NCBI GenBank assembly: GCA_016721435.1
Contig: JADKIC010000018.1
Span: forward strand, 1-64,000
Reading direction: 5' to 3'
DNA: 64,000 nt
Source of the DNA: Bacteroidota bacterium
Lineage (GTDB): Bacteria; Bacteroidota; Bacteroidia; AKYH767-A; OLB10
In this document: one piece after another, positions 1 to 8,216 of the stretch
Numbering within the stretch: position 1 is the first letter of the stretch
Layout of the letters: the number at the start of each line of letters is the position of its first letter
Notes under the pieces: generated by a model
What the model was told of the DNA's origin: nothing
Databases searched by the model: none
The model's input: only the letters and a program-made list of their open reading frames with translations
Translations under genes and position numbers: made by a program

Positions 1-182
1 TATTGGAAAGTAACCAATTTCCATTGTCAAATTCATCCCAAAACATTAACCCATCCCTACTTCATCCCTGGATTCAAAATGTCAAGTGATAACTTTACTT
101 TCCTCTTCAAAAAGTCAATATATAGCTTTACTTTTTTTTCAGTCCTAAACTTGATTTATACAAACTGATACAACTACCAATA

Positions 183-297
183 GTGCAGTATAATACACAT
201 TTTCTATACTTTTTAACAAATAATCATATAAAACTTTTTAAATGTGCGTTTTAATGCACTTTTATAAGATATTTTTATTCGACTTTGTCTATATTTG
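183..297 (+). promoter_or_regulatory. hipBA promoter with two operator-like inverted repeats
   Basis: Two similar sites precede the operon. At 183-198, GTGC and ACAC flank the 8-base spacer AGTATAAT. At 244-259, GTGC and GCAC flank the 8-base spacer GTTTTAAT. Their left half-sites are 61 bp apart. A TATATTTG box at 290-297 fits the Bacteroidota -7 consensus TAnnTTTG and lies 19 bases before the hipB ATG. HipB family antitoxins repress their own operon by binding paired half-sites with an 8-base spacer, so the sites are inferred to be HipB operators. No convincing -33 element was seen. Bases 1-182 show no other gene or structure. Confidence 0.4.
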
Positions 298-316
298 CAC
301 CAAATAGAGCCATATA

Positions 317-535
317 ATGCACCAGAATGATTTGATCATCAAAATTAAAGAAAGGCGGGAGATGCTTAAAGTGACTCAAGAGCTGCTTGCTGAACTTTCA
401 GGGGTTGGGTTGAGGACGCTGAAGCAACTGGAAAGCGGAAAGGGGAATCCTACCCTTCTTACCATGCAGAAGCTGGCTGATGTACTGGGATTGGAAATGA
501 GCTTACAGGTAAAAAAATTGAATGAGACCAAATGA
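317..535 (+). CDS. hipB: HipB-like antitoxin, XRE-family helix-turn-helix regulator
   Basis: This 72-residue protein is almost entirely one XRE/Cro-type helix-turn-helix domain (about residues 8-66). The recognition helix region reads LSGVGLRTLKQLESGKGNPT, typical of HipB and related regulators. It should bind the operator-like repeats upstream, repress the operon and hold the HipA kinase inactive. Its stop codon overlaps the ATG of the next gene by four bases (ATGA at 532-535), so the two are translationally coupled. The length is normal for the family. The identification rests on the domain together with the two HipA-type genes downstream. Confidence 0.85.
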   Translation: MHQNDLIIKIKERREMLKVTQELLAELSGVGLRTLKQLESGKGNPTLLTMQKLADVLGLEMSLQVKKLNETK

Positions 536-852
536 GATCAGCAATAATTCTTTTTAAAGATGAGGAAGCAGGTATCCTGACTCAACACGATGATGGATCA
601 TTTACTTTTTCCTACCATCCCGCCTGGCAAAAAGATACCGGAAAACCATCTATCAGTCTAACCTTACCGAAGGCCCGGCGTGAATTTCATTCCGGACATC
701 TCTTTCCCTTCTTTTACAATATGCTTCCGGAAGGCTCCAACAAGCAAATTATTTGCAAAGCGAAACGGATTGATGCGGATGATCATTTCAGTTTATTGAT
801 GTCCGTAGCACAGCACGATACCATTGGAGCAGTTCGCGTGATCAAACAGTAA
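532..852 (+). CDS. HipA N-terminal subdomain protein (split HipA toxin, part 1)
   Basis: This 106-residue protein corresponds to the N-terminal subdomain of HipA-type serine/threonine kinases. Visible family features are a FSYHPAW segment, the SLTLPKARREF stretch, HLFPFFYNMLPEG and a closing GAVRVIKQ. In many Bacteroidota HipA is naturally encoded as two polypeptides, this N-terminal piece and a separate kinase core, so the split is probably not a defect. It starts in a 4-base overlap with hipB. By homology it completes the toxin fold with the downstream kinase and contributes to ATP-site architecture and HipB contact. It has no catalytic motif of its own. Confidence 0.8.
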   Translation: MRSAIILFKDEEAGILTQHDDGSFTFSYHPAWQKDTGKPSISLTLPKARREFHSGHLFPFFYNMLPEGSNKQIICKAKRIDADDHFSLLMSVAQHDTIGAVRVIKQ

Positions 853-896
853 ATCGCACTTCAACGAAAGCGCTATGCCATTGCCTGAAATAAAAA

Positions 897-1856
897 TTGT
901 CCGGGAACATTAGCGCAGGGTTCGGCACTTACAGCCAAACGTGTTTAAAGCGCGTATTCGGCGGTCGTAAGGTCAGTCCTATTTTACCATACGATTCACC
1001 ATTGTGGAAGGAGGATGCGAATGATTTGTTTCATGATAATCGCACGCATGCATCTATTTCCGGGGTACAGGAAAAATTCTCAGTAGTTCTTGAGAAAAAT
1101 AAATTGCGACTTACCTATGAAGGGGAAAAGGGCACTCATATCCTTAAACCCATCCCCGGTGCGGGAAAAAATGCAGATCAAATGCCAGCCAACGAACACT
1201 TAACCATGCAAATTGCAAGACAAGTGTTCGGCATTGAAACTGCAGAAAACGCGTTGATATTTTTCAGGAATGGCGACCCCGCATATATCACCAAACGTTT
1301 TGATGTAAAAGAAGATGGAAGTAAATGGGCGCAGGATGATTTCGCCTCCCTGGGAGAAAGGACGCCACAAACGCATGGGGAACATTATAAATACAAGGGA
1401 AATTATCTGGAATTGTTTCATCTGATGCAACGGTATTTACCGGCCTATAAATCTGAAGCGCCAAAACTTCTCCGCCTATTACTTTTCAATTATCTATTCT
1501 CTAACGGTGATGCGCATATGAAAAACTTTTCAGTCATTGAAACTCCTCTGGGAGATTACCGCTTAAGTCCCGCCTATGACTTATTGAACAGCAGGATGCA
1601 TGTGGCTGATACCGATTTTGCGTTAGAGGATGGACTCCTCCCTTCCCATCTGGCACAGGGAAAAATTTTAAATCAATTTCATCTCCTGGCTAAGCTGGCT
1701 GAAATTAGTGAAAAACAAGTCAATTCACTTGTTACTATTTTCTTAACGAATTCTGATAAAGTGAAAATCCTGATCGAAGCTTCCTATCTGAGTGAACAAA
1801 TGAAGCGCAATTATTTGCAAGCCTATCAGAAAAGGTTGAATAAATTAACAAGATGA
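897..1856 (+). CDS. hipA: HipA kinase core (split HipA toxin, part 2)
   Basis: This is the catalytic part of a HipA-type kinase, about 320 residues. Recognisable elements are ISGVQEKFSVVLEKNKLRLT (the SxxGxQ-type segment), LKPIPGAGKNADQMPANEH (nucleotide-binding loop region), the catalytic loop FNYLFSNGDAHMKNFS and the metal-binding LSPAYDLLNS. HipA family toxins phosphorylate glutamyl-tRNA synthetase or related targets, causing growth arrest and persistence. The start is uncertain. The open frame begins after TAA 891-893 and uses a TTG at 897. An ATG at 875 opens a frame reading MPLPEIKI that ends at TAG 911, and an A-run lies at 892-896. A lost or gained base near 892-905 probably separates the true start at 875 from the body. 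Confidence 0.82.
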   Translation: MSGNISAGFGTYSQTCLKRVFGGRKVSPILPYDSPLWKEDANDLFHDNRTHASISGVQEKFSVVLEKNKLRLTYEGEKGTHILKPIPGAGKNADQMPANEHLTMQIARQVFGIETAENALIFFRNGDPAYITKRFDVKEDGSKWAQDDFASLGERTPQTHGEHYKYKGNYLELFHLMQRYLPAYKSEAPKLLRLLLFNYLFSNGDAHMKNFSVIETPLGDYRLSPAYDLLNSRMHVADTDFALEDGLLPSHLAQGKILNQFHLLAKLAEISEKQVNSLVTIFLTNSDKVKILIEASYLSEQMKRNYLQAYQKRLNKLTR

Positions 1857-1978
1857 ACAATTTTCAGTGTTACACACGGAGTCATAGTATCAGGTCTCAA
1901 CTCCTAAAAAACAAGTGTACCAAAAAACAATTCACCCACTTTATAACTATTCCTTCTAAACATCTCTCTTCACTTTGT

Positions 1979-1986
1979 TATCTTTG
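1979..1986 (+). promoter_or_regulatory. Candidate -7 promoter element
   Basis: TATCTTTG matches TAnnTTTG, the -7 element recognised by the Bacteroidota housekeeping sigma factor. It lies 86 bases before the ATG of the following gene, in a 216-base AT-rich spacer that otherwise shows nothing recognisable. A clear -33 partner is missing. Confidence 0.3.
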
Positions 1987-2072
1987 ATTAGAATTAAGAA
2001 AATCAACCATCAATAAAAAACTCTATTTCCAATCCATCATTAGTCTGCTAAAATTGTTTTGAAATTCGCCCC

Positions 2073-3143
2073 ATGAACTACGACGAAATCAAAGCCCATA
2101 TATCTTCCCGAAGAAAGTTGCAGGAGAATACTATTGATGAATTCATTCTTTATTATGGAGATGAAAAGAACAGACTCAGTGCCGAGTTTGACGCTAAACT
2201 TTTTCCTTTTAAACATATAGCGAAAAAAATACCCGTAGAGTTTATCAACAGGTTGAGAGCAGCATATATGGCACATCAAATATTTAAAAAAGATGGACAT
2301 ATCCATAAATACATCAACCAAAATGCCATTAAGAATCTCCAGATTGAAAAACAAAATCACCTGGCTTTTTACATTGAACATCCATGGAAACTTGTATTTT
2401 CAGTCATAATTGATAATCCGGCTACTGATTTTTATGTAATGGAAAACGTTTTCACCAATGAAAGACAATTGCTTTACTCTCCGGGAATGACCCAGACCAT
2501 GCTATCTTACACCCCTCAACTATGGTTATTATTGACGGCTTATAATGGGCAATGCTGGGAAACCTACGGACCAATCATTGGATTAAAGGGCTTCCACCCC
2601 GATGACATCTATTTTTACGCTACTGAAGTAAATTCAAAAATTGAAGATGAAAATGACTTGATGGGCTATCTTCAACAACATCCGCTTCCATTTCTTATGT
2701 TGATGGCTTATTCCAATGTACCGGTGGTAGTTCACAGTAATCATCAATTTGAATACAATGTAAGTCATGAAGAAATTACAGAATATACTATTGAAGAACT
2801 TGGTCATTCGTTTGACATGACCAACAAAAACGGAGTTTATAAATTAGTACTTCCTTCCTGCCATCAATTTCCACATTTTGCTGCAGGTTACATTGACACC
2901 TATACCAATTCCCTATTAAGAATTAGTCATACTGCTTTTGGGTTTGAGCAAATAAGTCAGGCGCTCATCGCTTCCGGTCTGCATTTAGACGAGGATGCAG
3001 ACATTCGTTTAAGCATCAGTATGAAAATAGCAGCTTCTGAAATATTGAAGAGAAACATAGAATTTAATCCATTCGAACACCTGTTTAAAGATCATGAAGA
3101 TGATGAAGCTGATTTTGAAAATGAAGAGACTGTAAAAAAATAA
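2073..3143 (+). CDS. Hypothetical protein, 356 residues
   Basis: I do not recognise this family. The protein begins MNYDEIKAHISSRRKLQE, has no signal peptide and no obvious membrane segment, and so is probably cytoplasmic. It is rich in aromatic and acidic residues. The C-terminus is very acidic (DHEDDEADFENEE) and then ends at a run of seven A bases (3134-3140) followed by TAA. Immediately beyond, the -1 frame stays open for another 49 codons with protein-like composition (see the next entry), so the true product may be about 405 residues. It stands alone, with no co-directional partner within 700 bases downstream. Function unknown. Confidence 0.7.
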   Translation: MNYDEIKAHISSRRKLQENTIDEFILYYGDEKNRLSAEFDAKLFPFKHIAKKIPVEFINRLRAAYMAHQIFKKDGHIHKYINQNAIKNLQIEKQNHLAFYIEHPWKLVFSVIIDNPATDFYVMENVFTNERQLLYSPGMTQTMLSYTPQLWLLLTAYNGQCWETYGPIIGLKGFHPDDIYFYATEVNSKIEDENDLMGYLQQHPLPFLMLMAYSNVPVVVHSNHQFEYNVSHEEITEYTIEELGHSFDMTNKNGVYKLVLPSCHQFPHFAAGYIDTYTNSLLRISHTAFGFEQISQALIASGLHLDEDADIRLSISMKIAASEILKRNIEFNPFEHLFKDHEDDEADFENEETVKK

Positions 3144-3286
3144 ACGATTTTATCAAAATCCTCCTTCCATATATCAATGCCAACAAAAAACCCGATTTAA
3201 GTAAATTAGCGGAAAGCTCCGGGATTTCACTTTCAAAGGCCACGGCATTGTACACTTTAGTTCAAGATAAAAGAAATAAACAATAG
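3131..3286 (+). other. Possible -1 frame extension of the upstream gene
   Basis: In the -1 frame relative to the 356-residue gene, reading runs through the A7 run without a stop to TAG at 3284-3286. The encoded tail includes DFIKILLPYINANKKPDLSK and then LAESSGISLSKATALYTLVQ, which looks like an alpha-helical, possibly helix-turn-helix-like, segment. The junction is A AAA AAA, a classic slippery heptamer, directly before the zero-frame TAA. It could be programmed -1 frameshifting, a homopolymer sequencing error, or a separate remnant. No ATG start is present in this frame. Confidence 0.4.
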
Positions 3287-3544
3287 CGACTGAATCGCCG
3301 GTTTATTTAAAATACAAATGGTTCCACAAATGTCTTTTACAAGTTGTCACTTTTGCCGGAGACTACTCTCACTTTCAAATCGTCAAAATCAACTTTTAAA
3401 AACCTCTTACCTTCTTTCATGAAAAGGATGAAATTCAAGTCAAAAAATAATTAAAATTTAAATATAGTGTTATTTATCAATTACTTACACACAAATTCAT
3501 TGGATTCTGGGCTTTCGATATTAGGTTTTGAGAAGAATTCGTAG

Positions 3545-3552
3545 TACATTTG
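3545..3552 (+). promoter_or_regulatory. Candidate -7 promoter element for the cold-shock gene
   Basis: TACATTTG matches TAnnTTTG. Transcription from here would give a leader of about 350 bases before the cold-shock ORF, comparable to the long leaders of cspA-type genes. A TTTTG lies 14 bases upstream, closer than the usual -33 spacing. The rest of 3287-3783 shows no gene. Confidence 0.3.
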
Positions 3553-3783
3553 CAACATTATCAGATAGTCCACGTAAAAAAGCCATCTGAAATAATTAAA
3601 AATGAATTCGGAGTATTAGAAATTTTAATATTAAGAATAGTTTGACATCAATTAAGTAATAACCGAATTATAAAACAGATCATTATCATTTCCATTTTAA
3701 ACGCTCACCCATCACCGCAGTGGTTTTAATGAATGAACAGATTTCATTCCACGCAAATTAACATCAACTCACACTCCACTTCA

Positions 3784-3893
3784 ATTTCAGGATCTAAATA
3801 TCCTATGGTTCATTTCGAATCCTGAAATAAAAAGATAAAAACATTGGCGCTATTGCCAACTAATTAAACAATAACCGCTCGTATTCCACGAGC
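3784..3893 (+). promoter_or_regulatory. Structured 5' leader of the cold-shock gene
   Basis: Several inverted repeats crowd the last 130 bases before the ATG. ATTTCAGGAT (3784-3793) is perfectly complementary to ATCCTGAAAT (3819-3828). Part of the same arm, AGGAT (3789-3793), can instead pair locally with ATCCT (3800-3804), so the two hairpins exclude each other. Two further stems follow: TTGGC/GCCAA (3844-3848 with 3855-3859) and GCTCGT/ACGAGC (3877-3882 with 3888-3893, loop ATTCC), the latter ending 16 bases before the start codon. Such competing stems suit a temperature-responsive leader; this is inferred from complementarity only. Confidence 0.45.
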
Positions 3894-3909
3894 ACAATTA
3901 AAAAAACAA

Positions 3910-4107
3910 ATGAAAAAAGGAACAGTAAAATTCTTCAATGAAGCTAAAGGTTTTGGTTTTATCACAGAAGAAAATGGACAGGAATTATTTGTTCATGTAT
4001 CAGGATTAACAGAAGACATCCGTGAAAATGATGAAGTTGAGTACGAAACTCAACAAGGTAAGAAAGGTTTGAACGCTATCAACGTAAGATTGGCTAACGC
4101 TCATTAA
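3910..4107 (+). CDS. Cold-shock domain protein, CspA family
   Basis: This 65-residue protein is a single cold-shock (OB-fold) domain. RNP1 appears as KGFGFI and RNP2 as LFVHVS, and the start KKGTVKFFNEAKGFGFI is diagnostic of the family. It binds single-stranded RNA and DNA and is expected to act as an RNA chaperone or transcription antiterminator in the cytoplasm. It is a monocistronic unit, with a long structured leader upstream and an intrinsic terminator 77 bases downstream. Length and sequence are typical. Whether it is cold-induced cannot be told from the coding sequence; the leader structure hints at it. Confidence 0.95.
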   Translation: MKKGTVKFFNEAKGFGFITEENGQELFVHVSGLTEDIRENDEVEYETQQGKKGLNAINVRLANAH

Positions 4108-4183
4108 TCCTTTGGTAAAAACCTGTCATTGTTTTTATCGCTTAAAACGATATAAATAATAACTCAGATATTTACTACATTAG

Positions 4184-4220
4184 AAAAGGCTCTCTCCGTA
4201 ACAGGATGGAGCCTTTTTTT
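4184..4220 (+). terminator. Rho-independent terminator after the cold-shock gene
   Basis: AAAAGGCTC (4184-4192) pairs with GAGCCTTTT (4209-4217), and a T-run of eight follows the stem. Position and orientation fit termination of the cold-shock transcript. Confidence 0.8.
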
Positions 4221-4221
4221 T

Positions 4222-4335
4222 GTTTAAGGTTTAAGGTTTAAAGTTTAAAGTTTAAAGTTCAAGGTTTAAAGTTTAAAGTTTAAAGTTCAAGGTTAAGGGT
4301 TAAGGGGTAAGGGTTAAGGGTAAGGGTTAAGGGGT
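4222..4335 (+). repeat. Heptanucleotide repeat tract (TTTAAGG / TTTAAAG / GTTAAGG)
   Basis: About sixteen degenerate copies of a 7-bp unit lie head to tail directly after the terminator. The unit drifts from TTTAAGG and TTTAAAG to GTTAAGG across the tract. A second tract with the same unit lies at 50818-50901, also just after a coding region. Bases 4336-4497, up to the end of the minus-strand adhesin, show nothing further. Confidence 0.8.
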
Positions 4336-4497
4336 TGACCTTCCTTTTCATGTCCCATCTTCAAAACTATACTTAACCTATGATCCGGAATTTGCAATGC
4401 TTAAAAATGAAGTGATTAATAATAGAAAAAGTCCTGTCCCGGGTGAGACAGGACTTCTCCTGAAACTGATTTTTACATCAGCTGATAGAATAATATC

Positions 4498-4749
4498 TTA
4501 TTTCATGATCGAGAATTTCGCGATGCTGTTCATGCTTCCATCGGCTGTATGGATGAAGTACATTCCATTGCTGATATGGCTTAGATCCAGAATCGTTTGA
4601 TCTGAATTCTGCGCTACAAACTGAGTAATGGAACGACCGATGGCATCCACCACACGGTATTGTCCTGTTGGTAATCCTTTAATGAAGAATACACCCGTGT
4701 TAGGATTAGGATAAACCTGAACGACTATAGCATTTGCATTAGGATCCAA
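4498..4749 (-). CDS. Adhesin fragment 5: T9SS type A C-terminal sorting domain
   Basis: This is the C-terminal piece of the large adhesin encoded on the minus strand from 9384 to 4498. It contains VYPNPNTGVFFIKGL, followed by alternating beta-strands and a NGMYFIHTADGS segment, the standard T9SS type A sorting domain. That domain directs passage through the outer membrane and surface attachment or release. It is separated from the preceding SprB repeats by a frame change near 4725-4749, where both frames overlap. The reading frame is otherwise intact to the stop. Confidence 0.75.
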   Translation of the reverse strand: MDPNANAIVVQVYPNPNTGVFFIKGLPTGQYRVVDAIGRSITQFVAQNSDQTILDLSHISNGMYFIHTADGSMNSIAKFSIMK

Positions 4750-5210
4750 GTCCTACAGAAGAACTCCACCGTAATCGTATAACTGGTAGTACAACCGTTG
4801 GCATCCGTAATGATAACCGTATAATCGTCGGCAGGAAGCCCGCTGATATCTTCAGTCGTTGCTCCATTGTCCCACAGAAATGTATATCCCGCTGTTCCAC
4901 CGCTCACGGTAAGATCAATACTTCCGTCATTACCGGCAACTTCATTGGTAGTCGTATATGTTCCGTTGATGGCTGAAGGCTCATTCACTGTCACTGTGGC
5001 AATAGTGAAACATCCTGCCGCGTCTGTCACCGTACAGAGATATGTTCCTCCGGGTAAAGTCTGGAGATCTTCAGTGGTCATTCCGTTGCTCCAGTTATAG
5101 GTGTAATTTCCGGTACCTGAAGTTACCTGTAAGTCAATAGAACCATTACTATCCCCGTTGCAAGTAACACCAACAGCGGTTGAAACGGCTACAGGAACTG
5201 CAGTGGCGCC
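4725..5210 (-). CDS. Adhesin fragment 4: last two SprB-type repeats
   Basis: The frame is open from about 5210 with no in-frame start codon before the internal ATG at 5081, so it is a continuation rather than an independent gene. It encodes the end of one SprB repeat (VTCNGDSNGSIDLQV, then TSGTGNYTYNWSNGMTTEDL) and a complete further one (VSGGTAGYTFLWDNGATTED, then DANGCTTSYTITVE). The frame is lost upstream near 5208 and downstream near 4730, each time exactly where the neighbouring frame picks up the same domain. Two single-base errors or mutations explain this. Confidence 0.65.
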   Translation of the reverse strand, partial: GATAVPVAVSTAVGVTCNGDSNGSIDLQVTSGTGNYTYNWSNGMTTEDLQTLPGGTYLCTVTDAAGCFTIATVTVNEPSAINGTYTTTNEVAGNDGSIDLTVSGGTAGYTFLWDNGATTEDISGLPADDYTVIITDANGCTTSYTITVEFFCRTWILMQML

Positions 5211-8193
5211 CTACTGCGAAGGTGAAAGATTCAGCACATCCGTTATCGTCTGTAACGGTAACCATATACGAACCTGTACTCAAACCGGTCAATGCATTCG
5301 TTGTGTTTCCATTGTCCCATAAATAAGATAAGTTACCTGTACCACCACCGGTAGTGATGGATAAAGGACCATTTAACTGATTACAATTTTCATCGGTCGC
5401 TGTTCCCGTTGCAGTAATTGCGGCAGGTTCATTGATAGTTACGGATGCATTTTCGAAACAACCGTTCTGATCGGTCACTTGTACTGTATAAGTACCTGCG
5501 GCCAGATTGATTTCTGTATCCGTTGTACCACCTGTTGACCAGGCATACGTAAAATTCCCTGTACCACCTGTTATTCCTACTGTTGCATTTCCTGTTCCAC
5601 CATTGCACAATGGGTCTACTGTGCTAAAGGTTGTTGAAATAGCAGTAGGTTCGGTAACAGTAACGTTTTCTGTATAAGTACATCCATTGGCGTCTGTAAC
5701 ATCAACAGTATATTGTCCGGCGCCGAGATTCTGCTCTGTATCAGTAGTACCACCACTTGACCAGAGGTAAGTATATGCACCTGTGCCACCGGTCACGTTA
5801 ATAGTTGCCGTACCTGTTCCGCCATTACAAAGAGGACTTGTGATAGCGGTTGTGCTGCTGATTTGTGCGGGTTCAGTAATCGTTACTGTCTGATCGATGG
5901 TACAGAAATTATCATCCGTTGCAGTTACTGTATACGTACCTGCCGCAAGATTATTCACAGCAGCACCTGAACCACCATTGGTCCAGCTAAAAGTAATATT
6001 TCCTGTGCCACCTGTTGCATTCACTGAAGCACTACCGGTTAACCCGAAACAAAGTGGATCTATTGTTGATGTTGAAACAGTAATTGCAGTTGGTTCATTA
6101 ATTGTTATTGACGTTTGTGTTGAACAACCATTGGCATCGGTTACTGTGCAAGTATATACACCGGCCATCAAACCATTGACTGCACCGTTGGTACTTCCAT
6201 TCGACCAGAGGTAAGTATAAGGGAATGTTCCACCACCTACTCCTGTTGCAGCGAGACCTGTTGCCTGTCCATTACAAGTCACATCTGATCCACCCGCACT
6301 AATCGATAATGACGCACCCGGTTCTGTAATCTGAACTGAACTGGTGGTTGTACATCCGTTGGCATCGGTAATGGTACAGGTATATGATCCACCTTGTAAA
6401 CTTGTAGCTGTTGCTGTTGTTTGTCCGGAAGGGAACCAGGAATACGTATATCCACTTGTACCACCTGAAGGCGTTACAGTAGCTGTTCCGTTGGCATTGC
6501 CGTTACAATCTACATTTGTGGCAGAAGAAGATGCTGCTAAAACAGTAGGCTGTGTAATTGTATAATTTCGAGAGATTGTACATCCATTTGCATCTGTTGC
6601 CACACAGGTATAAGTTCCTGCTGTTAAACCGGAAGCTGTTGCCGAAGTTCCTCCTGAAGGAGACCATGCATACGAATAAGAACTTGTTCCACCGCTTACG
6701 GAAATAACGGCCTGACCATTGCTACCACCATTACAGGAAACATTGGTTGATGTTGCTGTTGCGGCCATTGTAGTGGGCTGAGTGATGGTAAACGTTGTTA
6801 CAGATGTACATCCGTTGGCATCAGTCGTAGTACACGTATAGGTACCTGCACTCAAACCTGTTTTAGAAGAAGATGTTCCACCGTTTGACCAGGCATAAGT
6901 GTAAGGACTTGTTCCGCCTGATGGAGTAACTGATGCTGCACCATTCGTACCGCCGTTGCAATTCACATTGGTGGAACTATTGCTGATACTTAAAGCAGTG
7001 GGTTGTGTAATCGTATAGTTTCTGGCAATTGTACAACCATTCGCGTCCGTAGCCACACAAGTATAAGCACCTGCTGCGAGACCTGTTGCAGAAGCACCTG
7101 TACCACCCGTAGGAGTCCATGCATACGAATACGATGCAGTACCGCCGGAAACAGAAATAGATGCAGCTCCTGTCGTCGCACCATTACAAGCCACATTGGT
7201 AGAAGAGGTAGAGGCTGCTAAGACAGTTGGTTGCGTGATGGTATAATTTTGAGAAAGTGTACATCCGTTGGCATCGGTTACCGTACATGTATATGTTCCG
7301 GCAGACAACCCTGTAGCAGTAGCTGCAGTTCCACCTGACGGAGCCCATGAATACGAATAAGAACTGGTTCCACCGCTGATAGAAACTCCGGCAGTACCAT
7401 TTGAACCGCCATTACAAGAAATATTTGTTGACGAAGTTGAAGCGCTCAATGCAGTAGGTTGTGTAATTGTAAACGTTGCTACAGATGTACAACCGTTTGC
7501 ATCTGTTGTTGTACAGGTATAAGCACCTGCAGCCAATCCGGTTTTAGAAGCTGATGTACCACCATTTGACCAGGAATAAGTATAAGGACTTGTTCCACCC
7601 GCAGGAGATACAGAAGCTGTACCATTGGTGCCGGCATTGCAACTCACATTTGTAGAACTATTGCTTATGTTTAAAGCGGTGGGTTGAGTGATCGCAAAGT
7701 TTCTTGCAATCGTACAGCCATTGATATCGGTAGTCACACAAGTATAAGCTCCTGCCGCAAGACCGGTTGCTGTTGCATTTGTTCCGCCTGACGGTGACCA
7801 TGAATAGAAATAAGAAGGGGTACCACCGGACATTATCACCGCTGCGGTACCGTTAGTTGCACCATTACAGCTCACATTGGTAGAAGAGGTTGATGCACTT
7901 AAAGCCGATGGTTGAGTGATCGTATAATTTCTTGAAAGAGTACATCCGTTTCCGTCGGTCACCACGCAGGTGTATGTTCCTGCTGTCAATCCTGATGCAG
8001 AAGCAGCAGTTCCTCCTGAAGGAGACCAGCTATAAGAATAACCTGATGTCCCCCCGCTTACTGAAATGGAAGCAATTCCTGTTGTTGCACCATTACAGGC
8101 AACATTGGTTTGTGATGCTGATGAACTTAAAGCAGGATTCACCGTTTTCATAATTGCAGCACTTGTATCTGAAAGAGAGCCTGAAGTAACCAC
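5149..8193 (-). CDS. Adhesin fragment 3: array of about 13 SprB-type repeats
   Basis: This 1,014-residue stretch is the core of a cell-surface adhesin. It is built of about 13 units of 70-77 residues with the pattern STNVxCNGxxxG, GGTxxYxYxWSxxG, GLxAGTYTCTVTDANGCT and an ITQP or INEP linker, which is the SprB repeat of gliding and surface proteins in Bacteroidota. Units 1-3 and 4-6 are related in order (period about 681 bp), showing a recent three-unit duplication. The frame extends upstream of the first ATG to about 8230, reading LTNTTWYKRVV, so the real start is the signal peptide at 9384. It is secreted by T9SS. Confidence 0.75.
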   Translation of the reverse strand: MVTSGSLSDTSAAIMKTVNPALSSSASQTNVACNGATTGIASISVSGGTSGYSYSWSPSGGTAASASGLTAGTYTCVVTDGNGCTLSRNYTITQPSALSASTSSTNVSCNGATNGTAAVIMSGGTPSYFYSWSPSGGTNATATGLAAGAYTCVTTDINGCTIARNFAITQPTALNISNSSTNVSCNAGTNGTASVSPAGGTSPYTYSWSNGGTSASKTGLAAGAYTCTTTDANGCTSVATFTITQPTALSASTSSTNISCNGGSNGTAGVSISGGTSSYSYSWAPSGGTAATATGLSAGTYTCTVTDANGCTLSQNYTITQPTVLAASTSSTNVACNGATTGAASISVSGGTASYSYAWTPTGGTGASATGLAAGAYTCVATDANGCTIARNYTITQPTALSISNSSTNVNCNGGTNGAASVTPSGGTSPYTYAWSNGGTSSSKTGLSAGTYTCTTTDANGCTSVTTFTITQPTTMAATATSTNVSCNGGSNGQAVISVSGGTSSYSYAWSPSGGTSATASGLTAGTYTCVATDANGCTISRNYTITQPTVLAASSSATNVDCNGNANGTATVTPSGGTSGYTYSWFPSGQTTATATSLQGGSYTCTITDANGCTTTSSVQITEPGASLSISAGGSDVTCNGQATGLAATGVGGGTFPYTYLWSNGSTNGAVNGLMAGVYTCTVTDANGCSTQTSITINEPTAITVSTSTIDPLCFGLTGSASVNATGGTGNITFSWTNGGSGAAVNNLAAGTYTVTATDDNFCTIDQTVTITEPAQISSTTAITSPLCNGGTGTATINVTGGTGAYTYLWSSGGTTDTEQNLGAGQYTVDVTDANGCTYTENVTVTEPTAISTTFSTVDPLCNGGTGNATVGITGGTGNFTYAWSTGGTTDTEINLAAGTYTVQVTDQNGCFENASVTINEPAAITATGTATDENCNQLNGPLSITTGGGTGNLSYLWDNGNTTNALTGLSTGSYMVTVTDDNGCAESFTFAVGRHCSSCSRFNRCWCYLQRG

Positions 8194-8216
8194 GCGTTTG
8201 TACCATGTGGTATTGG

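Noticed and set aside
317..1856. Mobile genomic island around hipBA
   Set aside because: No integrase, transposase, tRNA or terminal repeats were found at either side.
5897..6214. Plus-strand protein inside the adhesin region
   Set aside because: It mirrors the minus-strand SprB repeats frame by frame and has no independent features.
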